Of a stretch of DNA of 64,000 nucleotides, positions 57,406 to 64,000 are shown one piece after another. The stretch comes from Amarobacter sp964507025 (GTDB lineage: Bacteria; Chloroflexota; Dehalococcoidia; Tepidiformales; Tepidiformaceae). Made by a program: the position numbers and the translations under genes. Location: positions 248,001 to 312,000 of the forward strand of contig CAZDOK010000001.1 of assembly GCA_964507025.1 (NCBI GenBank), given 5' to 3'. The notes beneath the pieces were generated by a model. That model saw nothing but the letters and a program-made list of their open reading frames with translations. It did not search any database and was not told the DNA's origin. How positions within the stretch are numbered: the first letter of the stretch is position 1; each line of letters opens with the position of its first letter.

Positions 57406-59862
57406 TCAGGCAGGGTCTTCAACTGCGGTCCCGGCGAGCACGCGGCGCGACTCGCCATCCTCCCGTGGTCCTACGATGCCCTCGTCCTCGAGGATCTCGA
57501 TAATCTTCGACGCCTTCATGTATCCGACCCTCAGGCGCCGTTGCAGCAGAGAGGGCGAGATCCGCTGGTGTTGAAGTGCCAGCTCGCGCGCCCGGTCCAC
57601 TACCGGGTCATCGAAGTCGACCTCGATGTCGGCCTCGCCGCCGTTCTGGGCGGCCAATGCCTCTTCAAGGAGCGCATCCGCCGTCTCCGGTGCCAGGTCG
57701 CCGAACCGCTCGTCCTTCCAGAACTCCACCAGCCGCTCGACCTCGGCATCAGAAAGGTACACGCCCTGGATGCGGATCGGCTTGGCGGCATCGGTCGGCA
57801 TGTAAAGCATATCGCCGCGGCCCAGCAGCTTCTCCGCGCCGCCCATGTCCAGGATCGTCCGCGAGTCGGTCTGCGAGGTCACGGCGAAGGCGATGCGCGT
57901 CGGGAAGTTCGCCTTGATCAGGCCCGTAACCACATCGACCGAAGGCCGCTGCGTCGCGACCACGAGGTGGATGCCGGTCGCACGTGCCAGCTGGGCCAGC
58001 CGGCAGATGAGCTTTTCGACCTCGAACGGCGCGGCCATCATCAGGTCAGCGAGCTCGTCGATGATCACCACCCAGTAGGGCAGCTTCTTCAACACACGCG
58101 GATGCTTGTTGTACCCCTCGATGTTCCGCACGGCCATCTGGGCGAACTTCTTGTAGCGGGCCTCCATCTCACCGACCACCGCCTGCAACACGCCGACCAC
58201 TTTGTCCATGTCGACGATGACCTCGCTGAAGGCCATGTGAGGAATACCGGAATATCCGACCAATTCCACCCGCTTCGGGTCGATCATTACGAAGCGCACC
58301 TGGTCTGGCGTGGCGTTCATCATGATCCCCGCGATGATCGTGTTCATGCAGACGCTCTTGCCTGAGCCGGTTGCACCGGCAATGAGCAGGTGTGGCATCT
58401 TGGCCAGGTCGGCCACCACCGGCACACCCGAGACGCCCTTCCCGAGGGCGATCGCCAGCTTGCTCTTCTTCTCGATGTCCGCGAATTCCTTGGTCTCCAT
58501 CACCGCGCGTAGGGTCACCACGGTCGCGGCGTCGTTCGGCACCTCGATGCCCACGATGGCGCGACCGGGCACCGGCGCTTCAATCCGCAGGCTGGGGGCG
58601 GCCAGCGCCAGCGCGAGGTCGTTCTGCAGGGCAGTGATCTTGTTGACACGGACCCGTGTTCGGGAGACCTCTACCCGTTCGCTCCTGGGCCGTCCATCCG
58701 CCCCGAGCAGTGGCTTGCCGTGTTCGTCGCGGAGCGGCACATCCTTGTAGCGGACTTCCCATCCGGGCTCCACGCCGAACTGCGTCACCGTCGGGCCTTC
58801 ATTGATTTCGACCACCGTTGCATCGACGCCGAAGCTCGCCAGCGTATCGACGATCAGCTGCGCTCTGGCGGCGTTGTCGTGCTTGCGATGGATGCTCGGT
58901 TGCGGAGCGTTCAGGAGTTCGAGTGCCGGCAGCTGCCAGCCGCTCTTGGGCTCCAGCTCCAGCCCGAGCTGCAGCGGCTCGGACTGCTGTGCCTCCGCGT
59001 CCGCCAGTTCCGCAGTGGGTTCGCCGGGCTCCGGCTCGGGGTCGTCGACGGGCAGCTCCTCAGCCGGGAGCGGCGCAAACGTCGCTGCCGCGCCGGCCCC
59101 GACTGGAGAACTCGGTGACGCCGGGTCGATCGAGGGCCGGAAGATCACCGGAGCTCCTTCGAGCGCGGTGCGTCCCATCGGTTCCAGCCGTTCGTAGGTG
59201 CCGGCGCCAATGACAATCTCACGGTCGTCGCCACTCGGACGGCGGAGGATGAACTGGACCCATCGTCCGGTGGCGGCAACCGCCCGGTGAGGCAGCCTCC
59301 GTTCCCATGCCTCCTCCAACAAGAGGGGAGCGTTGGTGGCGAACCAGCGCGTCGGACCTGGTGCCAGCAGCGCCGCCGCGACGACGAACAGGCTCAGCCA
59401 AGCGAGCTTGCCCAGGAATCCCGCCACGATGCCGCGGCCGATGTCGCCCCCGAGCGAGACCTCCTGGAAGCTCACATTACCTGCCGTCCAGCGTGCCGCA
59501 TTCAGACCGAACAGCCCCCAGGCGAAGAGGCCCGCCGCAAGAATCCCCGCCGTGCGCCGCGCAAATGCAGCCCGATCGAGATACCAGCCGCGCCAGGCGG
59601 CGATGGCGCCGTACAGTGCCCAGCCGAAGACCACGAGCAACCCGAACCCGAACGTCCGGAGGAGCCAGTCGCGCAGTTCGCGGCCAACCTCCGCCCCATC
59701 GAAGGCGATGGCCGCCGCCGCCAGGACGGCAAGCACGGCCACAGGCCCCACGATCCCGGGCCTGTTGAGTTTCGCAAGTGAAAACCGGCTCTTCCGATTC
59801 CTGCCCCGCGAGCCGTTGCTCGCGCGGGCAGTGCGGGGCCGAGTACGTGCCCTCGCCGCCAT
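57406..59862 (-). CDS. ftsK: FtsK/SpoIIIE DNA translocase
   Basis: An 818-residue protein. A basic N-terminus, four membrane helices (about 40-190), an acidic linker and the motor: VTQFGVEPGWEVRY, Walker A LIAGATGSGKSVCMN, MIDPKRVELVGYSGIPH, Walker B YWVVIIDELADLMM. The C-terminal gamma winged helix (HQRISPSLLQRRLRVGYMKA) reads polarity sequences on the chromosome. It pumps DNA through the division septum. GAGGAG stands eight bases before the ATG at 59862. Confidence 0.94.
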   Translation of the reverse strand: MAARARTRPRTARASNGSRGRNRKSRFSLAKLNRPGIVGPVAVLAVLAAAAIAFDGAEVGRELRDWLLRTFGFGLLVVFGWALYGAIAAWRGWYLDRAAFARRTAGILAAGLFAWGLFGLNAARWTAGNVSFQEVSLGGDIGRGIVAGFLGKLAWLSLFVVAAALLAPGPTRWFATNAPLLLEEAWERRLPHRAVAATGRWVQFILRRPSGDDREIVIGAGTYERLEPMGRTALEGAPVIFRPSIDPASPSSPVGAGAAATFAPLPAEELPVDDPEPEPGEPTAELADAEAQQSEPLQLGLELEPKSGWQLPALELLNAPQPSIHRKHDNAARAQLIVDTLASFGVDATVVEINEGPTVTQFGVEPGWEVRYKDVPLRDEHGKPLLGADGRPRSERVEVSRTRVRVNKITALQNDLALALAAPSLRIEAPVPGRAIVGIEVPNDAATVVTLRAVMETKEFADIEKKSKLAIALGKGVSGVPVVADLAKMPHLLIAGATGSGKSVCMNTIIAGIMMNATPDQVRFVMIDPKRVELVGYSGIPHMAFSEVIVDMDKVVGVLQAVVGEMEARYKKFAQMAVRNIEGYNKHPRVLKKLPYWVVIIDELADLMMAAPFEVEKLICRLAQLARATGIHLVVATQRPSVDVVTGLIKANFPTRIAFAVTSQTDSRTILDMGGAEKLLGRGDMLYMPTDAAKPIRIQGVYLSDAEVERLVEFWKDERFGDLAPETADALLEEALAAQNGGEADIEVDFDDPVVDRARELALQHQRISPSLLQRRLRVGYMKASKIIEILEDEGIVGPREDGESRRVLAGTAVEDPA

Positions 59863-59934
59863 GGCTTGCACTCCTCTTACCCGTTCGCCGGCACCCCGCT
59901 GGCCGGAAACGGCATCGCCCACTGTGTCTGCTGA

Positions 59935-61593
59935 CTAGACCTCGACAGTCACGGTCAGCACCATCGGGCGCCTGCGCGTTTCATCATAGAGGAACTTGCT
60001 CACAGCGTCGCGGATCCGGAGGTTGATGTCTCCGAACTCCGCGTAGTGGTCGACGCCCTTGATGGATTCGGCCACCACCTGTTTGCTCCGGTCCAGCAAG
60101 TCTTCCCGCTCCTCAACATCGATGAAGCCGCGTGCCAGCACCTCCGCCGCCCGCTCCAGCTTCCCCGTCTGCTTGTCCACCGTCACGATTACGACGACCA
60201 CACCGTCCGTCGAGAGATGTGCCCTGTCCCGCAGGATGTGTTGGTCGACATCGCCGATGCCCAGTCCATCAACGTAGACATAACTGGCGGGAACCCGCTC
60301 GCCGGTCCATGCGCTCTCCTCGTCGATCTCGAGCACGTCGCCGTCCGTGAGCACGAATGCGTTGCCCTTCGGTACTCCGACCGATTCCGCCAGCTTTGCG
60401 TGGATCACGAGGTGGCGATATTCGCCATGAACTGGCACGAAGTACTCGGGCTGGAGCAGCCCCTGGATGATTTTTAGCTCTTCGCGACTGGCGTGCCCGT
60501 GGACGTGCGTATTGAGCGCACGGTTGTAGAGGACCTCTGCGCCGAGCCGGAACAGGTTGTCCACGTTGCGGTACACGGCTGTCTCGTTCCCGGGGATGGG
60601 CGAGGCCGAGAGCACCACCGTGTCGCCCTTCGTGATCGTGATGTGCCGGTGGTCTCCATTCGCCATCCGCGTGAGGGCGCTGGTGGGTTCGCCCTGGCTG
60701 CCCGTGGTCACCACCACGAGCTTCGATGGCGGCGTGTTCCGCATCTCCTCCACGCCAACGATTGTTCCGTCGGGCGCGCTCAGATACCCCAGCTGCCGTG
60801 CCATCGCCACGTTGTCGATCATCGAGCGGCCAGTCACGAACACTTTTCGCCCGGTGAACACCGCGGCATCGATCACCTGCTGCACACGTGAAATCAGCGA
60901 AGCGAACGTGGCGACAATCATGCGCCCCTGGGCATTGACCATGATGTTTCGCAACGCCTCGCCCACGAGCTGTTCGCTGGGGGTATACCCCTCTTGCTCG
61001 GCATACGTCGAGTCGGCAAGGAGGAGCAGACAGCCTTCGGCGCCCACCTGTGCCAGGCGGATCAGGTCCGTGTGCTGGTCCATCACTGGCGTGTGGTCGA
61101 GCTTGAAATCCCCCGTGTGGACGACGAGCCCGAGCGGCGTGCGGATGATGAGCCCGCAGGCATCCGGGATGCTGTGTGCCACCGGGAAGAACTCCACCTC
61201 GAACACGCCTGCCGTGATAACGTCGCCCGGCTCTACCACGTGCGTCTCCGCCCCCTGCAACAGCCGGTGCTCCTGGAGCTTCACCCGGATGAGGCCATCG
61301 GTAAGCCGCGCCCCGTAGATCGGCACATTGAACTCACGCATGAAGTAGGGAAGCGCGCCGACATGGTCTTCGTGCCCGTGAGTGAGGAACACGGCGCGCA
61401 GCTTGTCGCGGTTGTCGCGAAGGTAGGTGAAGTCGGGGATTACCAGGTCTACCCCGAGCATCTCCTCCTCCGGGAACATCAAGCCCACGTCGACGACGAT
61501 GATGTCGTCACCGTATTCGAGAGCCATCATGTTCCGGCCGATTTCGCCAAGCCCGCCCAGCGGGATGACGCGCAATGTGGTGTTACCTGCCAT
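59935..61593 (-). CDS. rnj: Ribonuclease J
   Basis: A 552-residue metallo-beta-lactamase/beta-CASP nuclease. The zinc motif is FLTHGHEDHVGALPYF near residue 72, VHTGDFKLDHTPV carries the next ligand, TTGSQGEPTSALTRM and HVHGHASREELK are the beta-CASP parts, and the C-terminal domain is typical. It is an RNA endonuclease and 5'-3' exonuclease in mRNA decay. AAGGA stands five bases before the ATG. It lies directly after the uracil-DNA glycosylase gene. Confidence 0.95.
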   Translation of the reverse strand: MAGNTTLRVIPLGGLGEIGRNMMALEYGDDIIVVDVGLMFPEEEMLGVDLVIPDFTYLRDNRDKLRAVFLTHGHEDHVGALPYFMREFNVPIYGARLTDGLIRVKLQEHRLLQGAETHVVEPGDVITAGVFEVEFFPVAHSIPDACGLIIRTPLGLVVHTGDFKLDHTPVMDQHTDLIRLAQVGAEGCLLLLADSTYAEQEGYTPSEQLVGEALRNIMVNAQGRMIVATFASLISRVQQVIDAAVFTGRKVFVTGRSMIDNVAMARQLGYLSAPDGTIVGVEEMRNTPPSKLVVVTTGSQGEPTSALTRMANGDHRHITITKGDTVVLSASPIPGNETAVYRNVDNLFRLGAEVLYNRALNTHVHGHASREELKIIQGLLQPEYFVPVHGEYRHLVIHAKLAESVGVPKGNAFVLTDGDVLEIDEESAWTGERVPASYVYVDGLGIGDVDQHILRDRAHLSTDGVVVVIVTVDKQTGKLERAAEVLARGFIDVEEREDLLDRSKQVVAESIKGVDHYAEFGDINLRIRDAVSKFLYDETRRRPMVLTVTVEV

Positions 61594-61601
61594 GAATATC
61601 C

Positions 61602-62321
61602 TTAGTCGAACAGCCGGATCTGTTCAGGTTGCGCACCAGCCGGTGCGGGTTGCGGAGCACGTGATTCGACTCGCTCTGGTGGCACGATCTCTTTTGCCGG
61701 CTCGACAGCTGCGAGCGACAGGTTTGCAGCCGGCAGCGGCTCTGGCACTGCTCGCATCGAGCGGGCACGGGCGATCACCTGAGGCAGCCGCTGGAAGTCC
61801 TCAAGCAGCACCTGCCGGAGGTTCTGCTGGTGCAGCGCGGCTGCCGGGTGGTACATCGGCACCACCAATCGTCCATCGAACTCTCGCACGGCTCCATGAA
61901 TACGCGAAATTGCCTGCTGAGGGAACCACCGCGCCATCGAAAAACGCCCGAGTGTGACGATCACCAGCGGATCCACCATGTCGATCTGCAGATCCAGGTA
62001 CTCCCCGCAGGCCTCGATCTCGCCCGGCATCGGGTCGCGGTTGCCAGGCGGCCGGCACTTCAGCACGTTACAGATGTACACCTCGTCGCGCCGTAGCCCA
62101 CCTGCCGCCAGCAGCTCGTCGAGAAACTTCCCCGCCGCCCCCACGAATGGCCTCCCCTGCCTGTCCTCGTTCATTCCGGGAGCCTCGCCAATGCACATGA
62201 CCTCGGCGGTCAGCGGTCCCTCCCCCGGCACCGCGTGCGTGCGAGTCGATGCCAGCGCACACATCGTGCAACCACGAATCACTTCGTACAGTTCTGCCGC
62301 GCGCTCTTCCAGCGGGATCAT
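61602..62321 (-). CDS. Type 4 (family 4) uracil-DNA glycosylase
   Basis: A 239-residue DNA repair enzyme. The four cluster cysteines are visible: CTMC near residue 18 and NVLKCRPPGNRDP with EACGEYL. GEAPGMNEDRQGRPFVGAAG is motif 1, and MYHPAAALHQQNLRQ carries the catalytic-site His of motif 2. It removes uracil from DNA and holds a 4Fe-4S cluster. The C-terminal 45 residues are Pro/Ala-rich. The start ATG 62321 overlaps the stop of the TSUP gene (ATGA). Confidence 0.9.
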   Translation of the reverse strand: MIPLEERAAELYEVIRGCTMCALASTRTHAVPGEGPLTAEVMCIGEAPGMNEDRQGRPFVGAAGKFLDELLAAGGLRRDEVYICNVLKCRPPGNRDPMPGEIEACGEYLDLQIDMVDPLVIVTLGRFSMARWFPQQAISRIHGAVREFDGRLVVPMYHPAAALHQQNLRQVLLEDFQRLPQVIARARSMRAVPEPLPAANLSLAAVEPAKEIVPPERVESRAPQPAPAGAQPEQIRLFD

Positions 62322-63145
62322 GCTGCATCCATCGTTGAAGCCAGGTTCGCAACGCCAGCGCGTTCGGCCCGGAGGCGACGCTGCGCTGTCACCAGCATCT
62401 GCAAGCCGATTGCGGAGAGCACGATGGCAAAAACCATCTGCAGCGAGCGCCCGCTGAGCGAGGTCGCCGCTATCGCACCCGCAACCGCACCCGGCAACGC
62501 GAACGGGGCTACCCACTTCGCAACGGCGGTGTCGACGGTCCCCTGCCGGTAGTGCGCCAGGGCGCCCGTCAGCGAAGCGCCCACAATCACCCAGAGCGAG
62601 ACACCCTGGGCCTCGTGCTGGCTCACACCCAGTACCAGGACCAGCGCAGGGACAAAGATTGCCCCGCCACCGACACCGAGCGCGCCGCTGGCAAGCCCGC
62701 CCGCGAGGCCGATCGCCGCCCCGGTCGCCAACTCCGCCAGGCCCTCGATGCTCAGCAGTGGGTCGATGCTCGACACAAGCAACAGCCGCAGCGAGACCGT
62801 GACGAGGAAGAGCCCGAAGAGCTGCCGCAAACGCAACGCGGGAATGCGCATCGCCACCCGGGCTCCCAGGTTGGCGCCCAGCAACGCGCCCGCAAGCAAC
62901 GCCGCCACCAGCCTCCCGCCAATCGGCTCGCTGAACGAGTACGCGACCGCAGCCACGAGTGCGGTTACCACGATCACCACGAGCGATGTCCCGTGGGCTG
63001 TGTGCTGGCGCATGCGCATCGGCCCGGTCATCAGGGGGACCATGATCGCACCACCGCCCCCACCGAGAATGCCGCTGAGAAAGCCCCCAGCCGCGCCGGT
63101 CAATCCCGCGACACGTGCATTTGGCTGTGTCGCCCGAACGGTCAC
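62318..63145 (-). CDS. TauE/SafE-family transporter (second copy)
   Basis: A 275-residue TSUP permease. Its two repeats are GFLSGILGGGGGAIMVPLM and GGLASGALGVGGGAIFVPAL, with eight helices. The GTG start at 63145 overlaps the tatC stop (GTGA) and decides the start over an upstream in-frame codon. It is a separate lineage from the copy at 54693, with low similarity outside the glycine loops. The ligand is unknown. Confidence 0.83.
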   Translation of the reverse strand: MTVRATQPNARVAGLTGAAGGFLSGILGGGGGAIMVPLMTGPMRMRQHTAHGTSLVVIVVTALVAAVAYSFSEPIGGRLVAALLAGALLGANLGARVAMRIPALRLRQLFGLFLVTVSLRLLLVSSIDPLLSIEGLAELATGAAIGLAGGLASGALGVGGGAIFVPALVLVLGVSQHEAQGVSLWVIVGASLTGALAHYRQGTVDTAVAKWVAPFALPGAVAGAIAATSLSGRSLQMVFAIVLSAIGLQMLVTAQRRLRAERAGVANLASTMDAA

Positions 63146-63954
63146 GCGGGTGCGCCTTCCATGGGTGTTGGCTCTGCGGGCCGCTTCGGCTGCACCAGCC
63201 ACGCGAACAGGATCCCCACGAAGTACAGGAAGAACAGCGGCCCCGCCACCATCGTCTGGGTGATCGGGTCCGGGGTGGGTGTCACCACCGCCGCGATGAT
63301 GAAGATGACGATGACCGCGTACCGCCAGAATCCGAGCAACTGCTTTGCCCGCACGAGGCCGAGCCGGGCCGCGAGCGCCAGCACCATCGGTAACTCGAAC
63401 GCGATGCCCACCCAGAACACGATCCGGACCACGAAGTCGACGTATTGCTTCACGCCGGTCACGTTCTGGATCTCCTCGCTACCGAGCTCGAGCAGGAATC
63501 CCAGCGAAGCAGGCAGGATCACCCAGTAGGCGAAAGCCATGCCCCCCGCAAGGAACACCACAGTCCCTGCGATTCCCGGCAGCAGGAGCCGCTTCTCCCT
63601 GGGCGTTAGCCCGGGAACGATGAAGGCAAGCAGCTCGTAGATGATGACCGGGGAAGCGAGGATCAGCCCACCGTACAGGCCGATCTTCACGATGATGCTG
63701 ATACGGTCAGTCGGCGAGAAGCTCGACACCCGGAAGTCCTCGATGCGTTCGCGCGCAGGCGCGAGCAGCCATCCGAGGATGACCTCCCAGAAGAGGAAAC
63801 AGACGACGGTGGCGATCACCAGTGCCACCGCGCTCACCAGGACGCGATTCCGGAGCTCCTTCAGGTGCTCCATCAGCGTCATTTCGGGCCCGCCCGCGTA
63901 CCTGCCCACGGGCGCCAACGGGGTCGCGTTCTCTCGGACGGGTTCTGCGCTCAT
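63142..63954 (-). CDS. tatC: TatC, twin-arginine translocase subunit
   Basis: A 270-residue protein with six membrane helices. Family motifs: MTLMEHLKELRNRVLVSAV (N-terminal cytoplasmic loop that recognises the RR signal), SPVIIYELLAFIVPGLTPRE, and FRIVFWVGIAFELPMVL-like periplasmic loops with the glutamate. It exports folded proteins. The frame upstream ending at 63961 is likely a TatA/B component, so a tat operon continues to the right. Confidence 0.93.
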   Translation of the reverse strand: MSAEPVRENATPLAPVGRYAGGPEMTLMEHLKELRNRVLVSAVALVIATVVCFLFWEVILGWLLAPARERIEDFRVSSFSPTDRISIIVKIGLYGGLILASPVIIYELLAFIVPGLTPREKRLLLPGIAGTVVFLAGGMAFAYWVILPASLGFLLELGSEEIQNVTGVKQYVDFVVRIVFWVGIAFELPMVLALAARLGLVRAKQLLGFWRYAVIVIFIIAAVVTPTPDPITQTMVAGPLFFLYFVGILFAWLVQPKRPAEPTPMEGAPA

Positions 63955-63960
63955 GAGTCC

Positions 63961-64000
63961 CTAGAACACCATCGGGGGTTTGGGCGGCTCGGTCGCCGTG
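63961..64000 (-). CDS. C-terminal end of an upstream Tat component (partial)
   Basis: The last 12 codons of a gene that continues past position 64000: TATEPPKPPMVF then TAG. The Pro/Glu/Thr-rich polar tail and the place directly upstream of tatC fit TatA or TatB. The fragment is too short to prove it. Confidence 0.45.
   Translation of the reverse strand, partial: TATEPPKPPMVF

Overview
The window is a dense, GC-rich bacterial chromosome segment, with roughly 65 protein genes packed on both strands, many start/stop overlaps (ATGA or GTGA) and few gaps over 300 bases. The gene mix points to the Chloroflexota, probably a Dehalococcoidia- or Tepidiforma-like lineage. It includes an F420-type LLM oxidoreductase, thiolase-like/DUF35 pairs, a fused AccD-AccA, RNase J, a ThrRS without a TGS domain under a T-box, meso-diaminopimelate dehydrogenase, a RING-like/SH3b membrane protein and an extracytoplasmic gluzincin. 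Placement is inference from gene content only; there is no rRNA gene here. No phage, IS transposase, CRISPR array or obvious pseudogene was seen.

Layout. 1-2383: start of an Mrp-type Na+/H+ antiporter operon (mrpA, beginning of mrpB). 2582-5239: riboflavin operon ribE-ribBA-ribH behind an FMN riboswitch and a TTGACA promoter. 5299-12873: Eis-like acetyltransferase, DinB-like protein, DEDDh exonuclease, MFS transporter, the tldD-pmbA peptidase pair, and RNase HI with a zinc ribbon. 12956-21351: YpfJ-like metallopeptidase, HHE protein, a thiolase-like/DUF35 pair, a secreted protein, an ABC exporter, a methyltransferase and ddh. 21416-23819: tRNA-Val and the T-box-controlled thrS. 23905-29465: a lipoprotein, a secreted esterase, two MaoC-type hydratases, coaE, a four-helix-bundle (S23) gene in a repeat-bounded cassette, and a second thiolase-like/DUF35 pair. 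29598-38963: an unusually ordered alkaline-phosphatase-fold hydrolase, a CMD protein, an LLM oxidoreductase, a REC-GGDEF-HD-GYP regulator, a DtxR-type regulator and two paralogous R2-like proteins. 38964-39638: a low-gene-density stretch holding a compact transcription unit with an 18-codon frame. 39639-52233: sortase, GNAT, Nudix, FMN reductase, ribokinase, RING/SH3b protein, ModE-like HTH, CoA-transferase, CYTH-CHAD, sucD, SDR, MFS. 52427-64000: gluzincin, two TauE/SafE permeases, accDA, ftsK, RNase J, type 4 uracil-DNA glycosylase and the Tat translocon.

Genes that appear to work together: ribE/ribBA/ribH; tldD/pmbA; the ABC ATPase and permease; the thiolase-like/DUF35 pairs with the two MaoC hydratases, CaiB-type CoA-transferase and SDR in acyl-CoA turnover; the two R2-like proteins as a probable catalytic/non-catalytic subunit pair; and tatC with an upstream Tat gene.

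Gene expression looks mixed. Some genes have clear GGAGG-type ribosome sites. At least a dozen others have a -10-like hexamer (TANACT or similar) ending exactly 6 or 7 bases before an ATG, GTG or TTG, which suggests widespread leaderless transcription. The strongest candidates for new biology are the S23 cassette that supplies the coaE start codon, the 150-base transcription unit near 39.4 kb, the degenerate R2-like partner, and the alkaline-phosphatase-fold protein whose segments appear in permuted order.
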